From Ruegeria denitrificans (GTDB lineage Bacteria > Pseudomonadota > Alphaproteobacteria > Rhodobacterales > Rhodobacteraceae): a stretch of DNA of 64,000 nt. Positions 1 through 8,422 of the stretch are shown one piece after another. The DNA lies in the NCBI RefSeq assembly GCF_001458295.1, contig NZ_CYUD01000015.1, forward strand, positions 43,132 to 107,131, given 5' to 3'. Position numbers and translations under genes: made by a program. The notes below the pieces were generated by a model, which saw nothing but the letters and a program-made list of their open reading frames with translations, ran no database searches and was not told the DNA's origin. Positions within the stretch are counted from its first letter, which is position 1; every line of letters starts with the position of its first letter.

Positions 1-25
1 GAGCGCTTCACACGAGGAGGGTCAC

Positions 26-556
26 ATGGACGCATCATCTGCTTTTCAGGACACATTGCCGATCAGTTCTGACGCGCTGCTGGCGACGTTGGATGACTGG
101 GGGCTGCCTTATAGGCTGCACACGCATGTCCCGCTGCGCACGGTTGAAGAGTCAAAAGCGGTCGAGGATCAGTTCATGGTGCCCGGTGAGAATGCGCTGC
201 GGCTCAAGAACCTGTATTTGCGTGACAAGAAAAAGCGGAATTACCTGGTGACGCTGGAACAGAGCCGAGAGATCGACCTTAAAGCTTTGGGTGCAGAGCT
301 GGGTGTCGGGACCTTGTCCTTTGGTTCCGCAGATCGGTTGATGCAGAACCTCGGTATCCGCCCCGGCGCGGTCAGCCCACTGGCGATGATCAACGGGGTT
401 GAGAACAATGTAAGGTTCTTCATGGATGGCGCGGCGCAAAAGTCCGACGTCATCTATATGCACCCGTTGGTCAACGATCGGACCGTGGCAATGACGCGCG
501 CCGATCTGATGGCGTTTTTCGACCGGATCGGCTGTGAAGTGAACTGGCTGCCCTGA
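26..556 (+). CDS. YbaK/ProX-type prolyl-tRNA deacylase-like protein
   Basis: This 176-aa protein has the YbaK/EbsC fold seen in trans-editing factors that hydrolyse mischarged aminoacyl-tRNA (PrdX/ProXp class). The conserved core is visible: LKNLYLRD around residues 61-68, followed by a YLVTLEQ strand and a C-terminal half with NDRTVAMTRADL. An AGGAGG ribosome-binding site lies a few bases before the ATG. It is free-standing, not fused to ProS. It ends directly against the stop codon of the convergent racemase-like gene. Family assignment is firm; the exact tRNA substrate (Ala- or Cys-tRNAPro) cannot be read from the sequence. Confidence 0.85.
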   Translation: MDASSAFQDTLPISSDALLATLDDWGLPYRLHTHVPLRTVEESKAVEDQFMVPGENALRLKNLYLRDKKKRNYLVTLEQSREIDLKALGAELGVGTLSFGSADRLMQNLGIRPGAVSPLAMINGVENNVRFFMDGAAQKSDVIYMHPLVNDRTVAMTRADLMAFFDRIGCEVNWLP

Positions 557-1297
557 TCAGCCCTCCAGCGCCTCTTTCAGCGCGGCCTCGACATGCGCCG
601 CTGACGGGTTGATGAACAGATGCCCATCGGCCTTGAAAACCGGATCGTCCAGATGATCGGGGAAGGCCAGTGGTAACTCGGTACAGGCCAGCAAGATGGC
701 GGTGCCGGGTACTGCGTGTTTGTTGCAGAAAGCCATTAGCCGAGCACGGGCAACATCTGACGCACCACCGTAAAAGTCACTGTCGATCATGGCTTGCATC
801 TCGGCAATCTCGGCTTCGGGCAGGCGTCCGTTGGCGGTGATGCCCTCTTTGGCTAGACGATCTGCATAGTCGGTTGCCTGCAAGGTCACCGCCGTCCCCA
901 GAACCAGCGCGTTAGATGCACCTGTAGTGACGGTGGCTTCGGCCGTTGCTTCGAAAATGCTGAGAATGGGCATCGCTACACCTTCCCGGATCGCGTGCAG
1001 CCTTGCATGCGGGGTGTTCGAGGCGATGATGCCGAAATCGCAGCCCGCGCCTTCCAGTGACAAAAGGGCCTCACGGAATACTGCGTCGAACCCGACCCAA
1101 CTTGCTTCTTCTCCATCCACACCACGCAGGGCGCGGGTTTTGGCCTGTGTGACGGATTCGATGGTCATCGGTGGGATCGGCAAGGGCGAGCCGTGGCCGC
1201 GTTCTGCAAAATACCGGCCCGCGCCTTGCGCAATAGCCCGGTAGTAATCCACGGTCGAGGCCCAGCCCACTCCACCCAGAATGCCGATCTTTTTCAT
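557..1297 (-). CDS. Aspartate/glutamate racemase family protein, Cys-to-Ser at first catalytic position
   Basis: A 246-aa protein of the Asp/Glu/hydantoin racemase superfamily. It starts with the characteristic MKKIGILGGVGW loop, so I place the start here and not at an in-frame codon 21 bases upstream. Family racemases use two cysteines, one in each half. The second is present (Cys205 in LACTEL). The first position, normally in a CNT motif, reads ASNTPH, giving Ser93. Some broad-specificity racemases such as E. coli YgeA use Thr/Cys, so activity with altered stereospecificity is possible. Monocistronic, convergent with the deacylase gene. Confidence 0.82.
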   Translation of the reverse strand: MKKIGILGGVGWASTVDYYRAIAQGAGRYFAERGHGSPLPIPPMTIESVTQAKTRALRGVDGEEASWVGFDAVFREALLSLEGAGCDFGIIASNTPHARLHAIREGVAMPILSIFEATAEATVTTGASNALVLGTAVTLQATDYADRLAKEGITANGRLPEAEIAEMQAMIDSDFYGGASDVARARLMAFCNKHAVPGTAILLACTELPLAFPDHLDDPVFKADGHLFINPSAAHVEAALKEALEG

Positions 1298-1369
1298 GAT
1301 TAACGCCCAGCCTGCCAATTCCCGTTCAGGCGCAGACTGGACGTTTCAGGACACAAAGGCCAGAGGCGA

Positions 1370-1951
1370 TCAGGCCGCCAGTTCGTTGACCGCCTTGTGG
1401 GCGTTGCTCAGCGCGGCCTCGGCGTCCAGCGCCATCTTGTCGGCGGCGACCACGTCGACATTGGTGATGCCAATGAAGCCCAGAACGTGACGCACATAGT
1501 TTGTGGCAAAGTCGATCTCGGACCCGACGGCAGTGCCGCCCGAGGCGATTGCCAGAACCACACGTTTGTCGGTCAGCAGGCCCTGCGGCCCGTTCTCGGT
1601 ATATGAGAAAGTCAGGCCGACGCGGGCAACAAGATCAATCCAGGCCTTGAACGCGGCAGGCACCGAAAAGTTATAGATCGGCAGGCCAATGACGATGGTG
1701 TCGGCCTGTTGCAACTCGCCCACCAGAGCATCCGACAGGGCCAGATGTTTGCGCTGGGCATCGCTGCGTTGATCGGCAGGGATGAAGTTGGCGTTGATCC
1801 AATTTTCGGTCAGCAGGGGCAATGGGGATGCCAGATCGCGGCGGATGATGCGTGCGGCACCCAGATGCCTGACGATGCGGTTGGACAGATCGCGGGTGGC
1901 AGACCCTTCGCGGCGGGCCGAGGCGTCGATATGCAGGATGGTCTTGGTCAT
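1370..1951 (-). CDS. azoR: FMN-dependent NADH-azoreductase
   Basis: A 193-aa flavodoxin-like quinone/azo reductase of the AzoR family, reducing quinones and azo dyes with NADH through FMN in the cytoplasm. Visible features are the N-terminal HIDASARREGS phosphate-binding loop (residues 6-16), LPIYNFSVPAAFKAWID in the middle (FMN contact), and a SGGTAVGS segment. The start chosen is MTKTILHID; an upstream in-frame extension of 35 residues looks non-coding and an AAGGAC sequence precedes this ATG. It is divergent from a LysR-type regulator, the usual arrangement for a regulator and its target. Confidence 0.88.
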   Translation of the reverse strand: MTKTILHIDASARREGSATRDLSNRIVRHLGAARIIRRDLASPLPLLTENWINANFIPADQRSDAQRKHLALSDALVGELQQADTIVIGLPIYNFSVPAAFKAWIDLVARVGLTFSYTENGPQGLLTDKRVVLAIASGGTAVGSEIDFATNYVRHVLGFIGITNVDVVAADKMALDAEAALSNAHKAVNELAA

Positions 1952-2029
1952 TTCTCTTGGTCCTTCTGATAGGATTTCATGTCTGGGCCCAATATGGATA
2001 TTGCGTGAATGAACAAAACTCGGATATAT

Positions 2030-2044
2030 CAACACTGATTGTTG
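2030..2044. promoter_or_regulatory. Candidate LysR-type operator (inverted repeat CAACA-N5-TGTTG)
   Basis: A perfect 5-bp inverted repeat with a 5-bp spacer lies in the 118-bp gap between azoR and the LysR gene, 25 bases before the regulator's GTG. The size fits a LysR-type binding box. Binding is inferred only from position and symmetry. Confidence 0.35.
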
Positions 2045-2069
2045 GAATTTGCACATATGGGGTCGTGCC

Positions 2070-2948
2070 GTGGATAATTGGGATGAAGTGAGAACCGCCT
2101 ATCAGGTCGCGCGCATGGGTACCGTCAGCGGCGCGGCCGAAGTGTTGGGCGTGCACCACGCCACCGTGATCCGCCATATCGACGCGATCGAGGCTCGCTT
2201 AGGTGTCAAACTGTTCCAGCGCCATGCCCGCGGCTATACGCCGACCGAGGCCGGAGACGACCTGCTGCGCGTGGCGCAAGCGACTGAGGATCAGTTTAAC
2301 CAACTGGTCGGACGGATGAAAGGGCGCGGGGACGATGTCTCCGGCGAGTTGGTCGTGACGTCGCTGTCGTCACTGGCCCCGTTGGTGGTTCCGGTTCTGA
2401 GCGAATTCCAACGCCTGCACCCGGGCCTGATCGTGCGTTACTTGACTGGTGATCGCCTGTTCCGTCTGGAATATGGCGAAGCGCATGTGGCCATTCGGGC
2501 GGGTTCGGTCCCGGATCAACCAGACAACGTGGTGCAGCCATTCATCTCTCAGGAAGTTGGCCTTTATGCCAGCACTGCCTATGTGCAGCGTCACGGTCAG
2601 CCCACGGGCATAGAGGACCTTGGCAACCATTTCTTTGTCAGCACGGACGATGAAAACAGCCGCGCGCCGTTTTCGCGCTGGTTGCGCAAGACCGTACCGG
2701 CCGAGAACATCACCTTCCGTTGTACCAATAATTTCTGCAACCGCGAGGCAGTATTGTCGGGGGCAGGGATCGGTTTCATGGCTCGTTGGGAAGCGGCCCG
2801 CGACCCTAATCTTGTTGAGGTGATAGAGCCGTTGCCCGAATGGTACGGGAATCTGTGGCTCGTTACCCATGTGGACCTGCACCGCACAACCAAGGTCCAG
2901 AGTTTTCTGACTTACCTGAAAGATCAATCCAAAGGCTGGTCGGCATGA
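2070..2948 (+). CDS. LysR family transcriptional regulator
   Basis: A 292-aa LysR-type regulator. The N-terminal winged helix-turn-helix (about residues 3-62) shows the family pattern AAEVLGVHHATVIRHIDAIEARLGVKLFQR. The C-terminal effector-binding domain covers about residues 90-290. I chose the GTG at 2070 because VDNWDEVRTAYQVAR matches the usual family start; a TTG at 2049 would add seven residues. It is divergent from azoR, so control of azoR is likely. It overlaps the next gene, an EamA transporter, by ATGA, suggesting co-transcription. Confidence 0.87.
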   Translation: MDNWDEVRTAYQVARMGTVSGAAEVLGVHHATVIRHIDAIEARLGVKLFQRHARGYTPTEAGDDLLRVAQATEDQFNQLVGRMKGRGDDVSGELVVTSLSSLAPLVVPVLSEFQRLHPGLIVRYLTGDRLFRLEYGEAHVAIRAGSVPDQPDNVVQPFISQEVGLYASTAYVQRHGQPTGIEDLGNHFFVSTDDENSRAPFSRWLRKTVPAENITFRCTNNFCNREAVLSGAGIGFMARWEAARDPNLVEVIEPLPEWYGNLWLVTHVDLHRTTKVQSFLTYLKDQSKGWSA

Positions 2949-3880
2949 GTCCTCAGGCGCAGGGCCATCTGGCTATGCTTGTTTTTTCAGCACTTGTGGC
3001 AGGCAGTTTCTCGCTGGGGTCGATGATCGCCAACCAGATCGCGCCCGAGGCGATCACGGCGGCGCGCTTTCTGATTGCCGCGGTCGTGATCGGTGTGGCG
3101 GCTTGGATGACCACCGGTTTGCCGCGCAGTGCGGCACAGGCGCCGTGGCGTTATCTGGTGTTGGGCGGGCTTTACGCCAGCTATTTCGTGCTGATGTTCC
3201 ACGGGTTGAAGACCGCACCCCCGGTCAGCGCGGCGGCTGTGTTCACGTTGACACCGGTGATGTCAGCAATTGCAGGGTGGGTGCTGTTGCGGCAGATCAC
3301 GACGCCAAGGATGGCGCTGGCCCTGTCGGTCGGCGCAGCAGGGGCGCTGTGGGTCATATTCCGTGCCGACTGGCGAGCCCTTGTGGCATTCGAGATCGGC
3401 AGCGGCGAAATCATCTATTTCTGGGGCTGCGTGATGCATGCGATTTACACGCCCATGATACGCAAGCTGAACCGGGGTGAGCCGGCGGTGGTATTCACCT
3501 TTGGTACTCTGGTCGCGGGCTGCGTGTTGCTGACACTGTATGGCTGGTCCGAGTTCCGAGCGACCGATTGGGCCAACCTGCCACTGATTGTCTGGGTCGG
3601 ATTGCTATATGTCTCGATCTTTGCCACGGCGGCCAGCTTTGTTCTGGTGCAATTCTCGACGCTACGACTACCCTCGGCCAAGGTGATGGCCTATACATAT
3701 TTGACGCCCAGTTGGGTGATCCTTTGGGAGATTGCGTTGGGCAATGGTGCTCCGGTGTTGTTGATCCTGGTCGGAGTAGTGCTGACTTGCGTAGCGCTAT
3801 TGATGCTGCTGAAGGCGGATGACCTGGCCCCAGCGCCGTCGGCACGATTGGGGGCAGGCGGTAACCAAATCGACCATTGA
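2945..3880 (+). CDS. EamA-family (DMT superfamily) exporter
   Basis: A 311-aa inner-membrane protein with about ten hydrophobic helices in two homologous halves, the EamA layout typical of drug/metabolite exporters. The start at 2945 overlaps the stop of the LysR gene (ATGA), which points to translational coupling; in-frame sequence further upstream lies inside lysR. The first helix reads LAMLVFSALVAGSFSLGSM. The substrate is unknown. Its linkage to the azoR regulator may mean it exports a compound sensed by that regulator, but this is inference. Confidence 0.85.
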   Translation: MSPQAQGHLAMLVFSALVAGSFSLGSMIANQIAPEAITAARFLIAAVVIGVAAWMTTGLPRSAAQAPWRYLVLGGLYASYFVLMFHGLKTAPPVSAAAVFTLTPVMSAIAGWVLLRQITTPRMALALSVGAAGALWVIFRADWRALVAFEIGSGEIIYFWGCVMHAIYTPMIRKLNRGEPAVVFTFGTLVAGCVLLTLYGWSEFRATDWANLPLIVWVGLLYVSIFATAASFVLVQFSTLRLPSAKVMAYTYLTPSWVILWEIALGNGAPVLLILVGVVLTCVALLMLLKADDLAPAPSARLGAGGNQIDH

Positions 3881-3940
3881 GGTAGATCAAGGCAAACACA
3901 TGCGGCTTTTTCTATGCTTTAAGGCATGGAGGAAGCCATC

Positions 3941-4354
3941 ATGTACAACCATATTATGTTCCCCGTTGATCTTCACCTTCCACCCGAGGTCCGCAAGGCA
4001 GCCGATGTCGCATCACAGGTGGCCCAGTGGCAAGGGGCGAAAATCACCGTCGTCAGCGTAACGGGAACACAGCCGGGCGATCCAGTGCAATCGGATGAGC
4101 CGATCAACCGACAACTACGTGAATTTGCGGACCAATTGGCCGAAAAAAGCGGTGCAGAAGTTGCGTTTCGAAACATACATTCGGTGGACGTTGCGGCCGA
4201 GGTGGACGGAGATCTGACACGCGCAGCCGAGGAGGTTGGCGCAGATTTGATCGTTGTTGGCACCCATGCGCCGCGGATCATGGATTACATCTTTTCCAGT
4301 CACGCAGGATATCTGGCAAAACACGCCAGTGTCTCGGTCTTTGTAGTCAGATGA
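3941..4354 (+). CDS. Universal stress protein (UspA family)
   Basis: A 137-aa single-domain universal stress protein. It begins MYNHIMFPVDL, the typical first beta strand with the conserved Asp, and ends with the VSVFVVR strand. A VGTHA segment in the last third corresponds to the nucleotide-binding loop, although the full G-x2-G-x9-G signature is not clean. A strong GGAGGA ribosome-binding site (3928-3934) sits eight bases before the chosen ATG. An in-frame ATG 15 bases upstream is inside the ribosome-binding region and less likely. Role: cytoplasmic stress response, ligand unknown. Confidence 0.85.
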   Translation: MYNHIMFPVDLHLPPEVRKAADVASQVAQWQGAKITVVSVTGTQPGDPVQSDEPINRQLREFADQLAEKSGAEVAFRNIHSVDVAAEVDGDLTRAAEEVGADLIVVGTHAPRIMDYIFSSHAGYLAKHASVSVFVVR

Positions 4355-4358
4355 CTGC

Positions 4359-4691
4359 CTAGTCTTTTGTTGCGGGCAGCTCGATTTCCAAAAACCGTTC
4401 GAACGCGTCCAGATTGACCGGCTCAAACTGTCCGAACCCTTGCATCCACACCGACGCTGCCCGCATAGCGTCCGGTTCCAGCTTGCACCACTTCACCCGG
4501 CCGCGTTTTTCCTGACTGATCAGTCCGGCCTTGGTCAGGATCACCAGATGTTTCGAGATCGCGGCCAGCGACATCTCGAACGGTTCTGCCACATCGGTCA
4601 CGGCCATATCATCTTCAAGCAGCATCGCCAGAATGGCGCGGCGTGTGGGGTCGGCGAGGGCCGCGAATACAGTGTCGAGATCATTGGACAT
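4359..4691 (-). CDS. ArsR-family winged-helix regulator
   Basis: A 110-aa ArsR-type helix-turn-helix protein. The signature ALADPTRRAILAML opens the protein, followed by a recognition helix region SLAAISKHLVILTKAGLI and a wing at REKRGRVKW-like sequence. No metal-binding Cys motif is present, so it belongs to the non-metal subgroup often paired with SRPBCC/AHSA1 proteins; no such partner is adjacent here. The start is uncertain: MSNDLDTVF at 4691 gives the normal family length, while MVDQTPRL at 4730 would place the start codon inside a palindrome. Confidence 0.82.
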   Translation of the reverse strand: MSNDLDTVFAALADPTRRAILAMLLEDDMAVTDVAEPFEMSLAAISKHLVILTKAGLISQEKRGRVKWCKLEPDAMRAASVWMQGFGQFEPVNLDAFERFLEIELPATKD

Positions 4692-4722
4692 GCCTTCGCT
4701 GAACCACAGCCTTGGAGTTTGG

Positions 4723-4738
4723 TCAACCATTTGGTTGA
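4723..4738. promoter_or_regulatory. Perfect palindrome TCAACCA-N2-TGGTTGA, candidate ArsR operator
   Basis: A 7-bp perfect inverted repeat with a 2-bp spacer sits 32 bases upstream of the ArsR start. Symmetry and placement fit autoregulation by this ArsR-type dimer. It could also influence the divergent atp operon, whose first gene begins about 185 bases away. Confidence 0.5.
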
Positions 4739-4863
4739 ATATGCAGATTCCGGGTGTGTGGGGCAATTCACTTGGCGCCCGCGTGTTTTCCCTTAGTTGA
4801 GGTTTATAAAAAATCATTTAAATACAATTAATTATGGCGCTACAATTCGAGTGTTCAACGGCG

Positions 4864-4892
4864 TTGACTCTGCGCCCCGTGCGCCTTAGCAC
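4864..4892 (+). promoter_or_regulatory. Candidate promoter of the F0 ATP synthase operon
   Basis: TTGACT, 17-base spacer, TAGCAC, ending 29 bases before the GTG of atpI. The -35 box is good and the -10 box is weak (three matches), which is common in alphaproteobacteria. The upstream stretch 4801-4850 is unusually AT-rich and could act as an UP-like element. Confidence 0.4.
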
Positions 4893-4921
4893 CCTACCCA
4901 AGACTGTGCGAGGAAACGCCC

Positions 4922-5254
4922 GTGACCGATGATGACCAAAAGCAGCGTATGGCGCAGCTGGAGGCCAAGATCGCGGCGGCGAAAAAGGCGAAAGCGCCCA
5001 AGCCGCGTGCAGATGCTGACGTGTCCGGGGGCGAGCTTGCCTGGAGGATGGTCATCGAAATGGTATCCGGTCTGGGGATCGGATTTGGCATCGGATACGG
5101 GCTGGACAGCCTGCTCGGGACGATCCCGATCTTTCTGGTGCTGTTCACATTGCTGGGCCTTGTCGCCGGAGTGAAAGTTATGCTCCGCAGCGCCAAAGAG
5201 GTTCAAGAGAAACAAGCGGCAGCTGAGGCGGCCGAGAAGGACGAGAGGGACTGA
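4922..5254 (+). CDS. atpI: AtpZ/AtpI family F0F1 ATP synthase accessory subunit
   Basis: A 110-aa protein with a charged N-terminal region rich in Lys/Ala (residues 8-35) and two hydrophobic helices (about 48-70 and 76-95), the AtpI/AtpZ layout. It aids assembly of the c-ring or cation homeostasis and is the first gene of the F0 operon. The start is GTG, preceded by GAGGAAA. It is followed after two bases by atpB. Position before atpB-atpE-atpF confirms the assignment. Confidence 0.9.
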   Translation: MTDDDQKQRMAQLEAKIAAAKKAKAPKPRADADVSGGELAWRMVIEMVSGLGIGFGIGYGLDSLLGTIPIFLVLFTLLGLVAGVKVMLRSAKEVQEKQAAAEAAEKDERD

Positions 5255-5256
5255 AC

Positions 5257-6015
5257 GTGGCAACTGAGACCACCGCAGCAGAAGGCAGCAGCCTGGTTTT
5301 CCACCCGATGGATCAGTTCATCGTCAAACCGCTTTTCGGTGACGGTGCGATTGCCTGGTATACGCCTACCAACGTGACCCTGTGGCTGTTCCTGGCGATT
5401 GCGGCGATCTTTGCTCTGCTGGTGCTCAGCACCTCGAAGCGCGCGATTGTTCCAACCCGGATGCAGTCGGTGGCCGAGCTGGCCTATGGCTTTATCTACA
5501 AGATGCTGGAAGACATCTGCGGCAAGGAAGGCGTCAAGTACTTCCCCTATGTCATGACCCTGTTCATGTTCATCGTCTGCGCGAACTTCCTGGGCATGCT
5601 GCCTATGTCCTTCACCACCACATCGCATTTCGCTGTGACCATTCCGCTGGCGCTGGCCGTGTTCCTGACCGTGACCGTTCTGGGCTTCGTCAAGAACGGC
5701 GCAAGCTTCCTGGGTCTGTTCTGGGTCTCCAGCGCGCCGCTGGCGCTGCGCCCGGTTCTGGCGATTATCGAGCTGATTTCGTACTTCGTACGCCCGGTCA
5801 GCCACTCCATTCGTCTTGCCGGTAACGTCATGGCTGGCCACGCGGTTATCAAGGTGTTCGCAGGCTTTGCCGCGATTGCCGTGATCTCGCCCGTGTCCGT
5901 GCTGGCGATCACCGCAATGTATGGCCTTGAGGTCCTCGTGTCCTTTATCCAAGCCTACGTATTCACCATTCTGACCTGTGTTTATCTGAAAGATGCGCTG
6001 CATCCTTCGCACTAA
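5257..6015 (+). CDS. atpB: F0F1 ATP synthase subunit a
   Basis: A 252-aa multi-pass membrane protein forming the proton half-channels of F0. The C-terminal signature [17 protein letters not shown] contains the essential arginine (in SIRLAGN) that faces the c-ring carboxylate. The N-terminus [12 protein letters not shown] matches subunit a. Start is GTG, two bases after the atpI stop. Length is normal for the family. Confidence 0.97.
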   Translation: MATETTAAEGSSLVFHPMDQFIVKPLFGDGAIAWYTPTNVTLWLFLAIAAIFALLVLSTSKRAIVPTRMQSVAELAYGFIYKMLEDICGKEGVKYFPYVMTLFMFIVCANFLGMLPMSFTTTSHFAVTIPLALAVFLTVTVLGFVKNGASFLGLFWVSSAPLALRPVLAIIELISYFVRPVSHSIRLAGNVMAGHAVIKVFAGFAAIAVISPVSVLAITAMYGLEVLVSFIQAYVFTILTCVYLKDALHPSH

Positions 6016-6063
6016 GGTCTGATACCCCAACATCGAAACTTCCAATTCGTAAGGAGAAACATC

Positions 6064-6288
6064 ATGGAAGGCGATCTCGCACACATCGGCGCAGGCCTGG
6101 CAGCAATCGGTTCCGGCGCAGCCGCAATCGGGGTGGGCAACGTTGCAGGCAACTTCCTGGCCGGCGCCCTGCGCAACCCTTCGGCGGCTGCTTCGCAGAC
6201 CGCAACCCTGTTCATCGGTATTGCATTCGCAGAAGCCCTGGGGATCTTCGCATTCCTGGTCTCGCTGCTGCTGATGTTCGCCGTCTAA
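6064..6288 (+). CDS. atpE: F0F1 ATP synthase subunit c
   Basis: A 74-aa hairpin of two membrane helices. The first carries the glycine/alanine-rich [17 protein letters not shown] (residues 9-25), the polar loop is ALRNPSA, and the proton-binding carboxylate is Glu57 in [10 protein letters not shown]. This monomer forms the rotating c-ring. AAGGAG precedes the ATG. The motif in the first helix is proton type and shows no sodium-binding pattern. Confidence 0.97.
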   Translation: MEGDLAHIGAGLAAIGSGAAAIGVGNVAGNFLAGALRNPSAAASQTATLFIGIAFAEALGIFAFLVSLLLMFAV

Positions 6289-6374
6289 TCTGCGGAACCT
6301 GATCCTTACGCGCAGGTGGGTCCAAGCCATAGCGGCCCACCTGTTGTAAAGACAACGTTCCGACGGAGGACATC

Positions 6375-6926
6375 ATGGCGACTGAACCCCTTGCCAAGGA
6401 AGTAGCTGGCACCTGTGTTGACTCTTATGGGTCGGCCATCGGTATGCCTCAGCTCTGCTTCGATTGGTTCCCCAACCAGATTTTCTGGCTGGTCATTACG
6501 CTGGTCGTCATCTTTCTGGTCCTGTCCCGCGTGGCCTTGCCGCGCATCGCGGCAATCCTGGCTGAACGTCAGGGGACCATTACAAATGACCTGGCTGCGG
6601 CCGAAGATCTGAAGGCCAAGGCGGTCGAGGCCGAAGAGGCCTATAACAAGGCGCTGGCCGATGCCCGTGCCGAAGCGCAGCGTATCGCTGCCGAAGCACG
6701 TGCTGAAATCCAGTCTGGTCTGGATGACGCGATTGCAAAGGCAGACGCACAAATCGCTGCAAAGGCGGCTGAATCGGAAAAGGCAATTGCTGACATCCGT
6801 GCCGGTGCGCTGGAAAGCATTCAAGTGGTTGCCAAGGATACGGCGGCTGAACTGGTTACTGCACTGGGCGGCGAGGCGGATGCCAAAACCATCGACAGTG
6901 CTGTTGACGCGCAGACGAAAGGATAA
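6375..6926 (+). CDS. F0F1 ATP synthase subunit b'
   Basis: A 183-aa peripheral stalk subunit. One membrane helix (about residues 36-58, [20 protein letters not shown]) is followed by a long Ala/Glu/Lys-rich coiled coil to the C-terminus. This is the b' copy, as found in photosynthetic and related alphaproteobacteria, where b and b' form a heterodimer. It starts 86 bases after atpE and is followed five bases later by the second b subunit. Named atpX or atpG in related genomes. Confidence 0.92.
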   Translation: MATEPLAKEVAGTCVDSYGSAIGMPQLCFDWFPNQIFWLVITLVVIFLVLSRVALPRIAAILAERQGTITNDLAAAEDLKAKAVEAEEAYNKALADARAEAQRIAAEARAEIQSGLDDAIAKADAQIAAKAAESEKAIADIRAGALESIQVVAKDTAAELVTALGGEADAKTIDSAVDAQTKG

Positions 6927-6931
6927 GCGAC

Positions 6932-7492
6932 ATGCGGAACACTCTTGCCCTTATCCTGACCGTCGGCGCAGCCAGCCCCGCGCTGGCCGCAAGCGGCCCG
7001 TTCTTCTCGCTTGGCAACACCGACTTTGTCGTGACGCTGGGCTTCCTCGTTTTCATCGCGGTCCTGTTCTACTTCAAGGTGCCGGGCATGATCGGTGGTG
7101 CGCTGGACAACCGCGCCGAAGGCATCAAGTCCGAACTGGACGAAGCCCGCGCCCTGCACGAAGAAGCGCGCACTCTGCTGGCTTCGTACGAGCGTAAGCA
7201 GCGTGAAGTTCAGACGCAGGCGGACGCGATTGTGGCTGCTGCAAAAGACGACGCCGCGCTGGCGGCCGAGCAGGCCAAGGCCGATCTGGAAAATTCCATC
7301 GCACGCCGTCTGGCCGCTGCTCAGGATCAGATCGCATCGGCTGAGGCTTCGGCAGTCAAAGAAGTACGTGATCAGGCCATTACTGTTGCTGTTTCGGCGG
7401 CAAACGTCGTTCTGGCTAAGCAGATGACGGCTGCGCAGGCGAACAAGTTGATCGACGCGTCCATTGCCGATGTAGGCGAAAAGCTTCACTGA
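6932..7492 (+). CDS. atpF: F0F1 ATP synthase subunit b
   Basis: A 186-aa peripheral stalk subunit. It has an N-terminal signal-like segment (residues 1-20, ending ASPALAAS), then a membrane helix (about 30-50, VVTLGFLVFIAVLFYF) and a long coiled coil. The extra hydrophobic N-terminus is known in Rhodobacterales b subunits. It dimerises with b' to link F0 to F1. The last gene of the operon, followed 21 bases later by an intrinsic terminator. The F1 genes are not in this window. Confidence 0.93.
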   Translation: MRNTLALILTVGAASPALAASGPFFSLGNTDFVVTLGFLVFIAVLFYFKVPGMIGGALDNRAEGIKSELDEARALHEEARTLLASYERKQREVQTQADAIVAAAKDDAALAAEQAKADLENSIARRLAAAQDQIASAEASAVKEVRDQAITVAVSAANVVLAKQMTAAQANKLIDASIADVGEKLH

Positions 7493-7513
7493 GATCGTTA
7501 CAAGACGAAATTG

Positions 7514-7542
7514 AAAAACCCGGCCTCAGCGCCGGGTTTTTT
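7514..7542 (+). terminator. Intrinsic terminator of the F0 operon
   Basis: An 11-bp stem (AAAAACCCGGC with GCCGGGTTTTT), 6-base loop CTCAGC, and a run of T. The A-run on the left arm makes it work on the minus strand too, where it lies just past the stop of the sulfotransferase-like gene, so it is probably bidirectional. Confidence 0.9.
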
Positions 7543-7561
7543 CTTGGCTAACAGGTGAAGA

Positions 7562-8254
7562 TCAGGCCGCCGCCGGACGGTGTTCGGGCAACCGTTTCAG
7601 AATGTCTGCATATTTGGGCGAGGCAACAAATAACTCGGGCAGGTCGCTCAGCACAGCGTCAATAGGATCGTAAGCCGCCGAGGCCTGTTCCAGAATCTCT
7701 TCAGGTATGGATTTTTTGGCGCGCTCTGTTCTTTCCGGAAGAGTGAAGTTCAGGTCCAAAAAATCGGCGACCTCGCTTTGTCTGCGCCAAATCGCATCGT
7801 AGCTCAGGCACAGGACGGGCACGTCGTCGAACGTGGCCCATCGCCTCATCTGATCCGCTTGATTTAGAACATCATATTTGAACAGATCTTCAAAGGTCCC
7901 TTCAGCGTGAAGGTTTGCGAAATGCTGGTTGATCCAGTCGCGCCCAAAACGATCCAGCACGGAAAAGACTGAAAAAGCCGAGGCCTTTGTCGGGCCATAA
8001 CAGAACAGAACCTTGACGTCATCGCGCCCTCTTAGCCCACTGGGGAAATCATGCGTTTTGACCAAATTACCCGGATATAACGCGGCCTGAGACAATTCCC
8101 TTTCGAACGACGCTTTTGGTTTGGGCCACAACCTCCGACGTTTTTGCGCCTTCCATAATGCGTCGAACATGAGCGTACTGCCTGATCTGCCGTTGCTGGC
8201 AACGATCAGGCAGGGATTCGTTTTTGGGCGTTGCCCAGGTTTGAATAAGATCAT
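7562..8254 (-). CDS. Sulfotransferase-like P-loop protein
   Basis: A 230-aa protein with an N-terminal nucleotide-binding loop SNGRSGSTLMFDAL, resembling the 5'-phosphosulfate loop of PAPS-dependent sulfotransferases. A later segment VLCLSYDAIW resembles the second half of such domains (the 3'-phosphate side). No catalytic residues can be assigned with certainty. I use the ATG at 8254; an in-frame GTG nine bases upstream is possible and neither has a clear ribosome-binding site. It faces the atp operon and has no operon partner. The acceptor substrate is unknown. Confidence 0.6.
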   Translation of the reverse strand: MILFKPGQRPKTNPCLIVASNGRSGSTLMFDALWKAQKRRRLWPKPKASFERELSQAALYPGNLVKTHDFPSGLRGRDDVKVLFCYGPTKASAFSVFSVLDRFGRDWINQHFANLHAEGTFEDLFKYDVLNQADQMRRWATFDDVPVLCLSYDAIWRRQSEVADFLDLNFTLPERTERAKKSIPEEILEQASAAYDPIDAVLSDLPELFVASPKYADILKRLPEHRPAAA

Positions 8255-8351
8255 ATGTGCCACCAGAGTTGCAGCGAAAGGTCAGGTTCATGACCTTCGA
8301 ATCCACTTGGTATCGTTGAGGGTGAGTATCAATTAGGTAAGCAACAGAAAT

Positions 8352-8369
8352 TTCATAACAAATTATGAA
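8352..8369. promoter_or_regulatory. AT-rich palindrome TTCATAA-N4-TTATGAA
   Basis: A perfect 7-bp inverted repeat with a 4-base loop lies between the 5' end of the sulfotransferase-like gene (about 98 bases upstream of its start) and the 3' end of the GntR gene. It is followed by TTTTT on the plus strand. It could be an operator or a weak AT-rich terminator; no assignment is secure. Confidence 0.3.
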
Positions 8370-8422
8370 TTTTTCGTGTTCCTCGGTGAGCGAGGGTTGG
8401 TTACCGCAATGTTTTTCGCGCC

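Noticed and set aside
5203..6330. A long open frame on the minus strand opposite atpB
   Set aside because: It lies entirely antisense to the F0 operon and has the Gln/His/Arg-rich composition of a codon-bias artefact, with no domain pattern.
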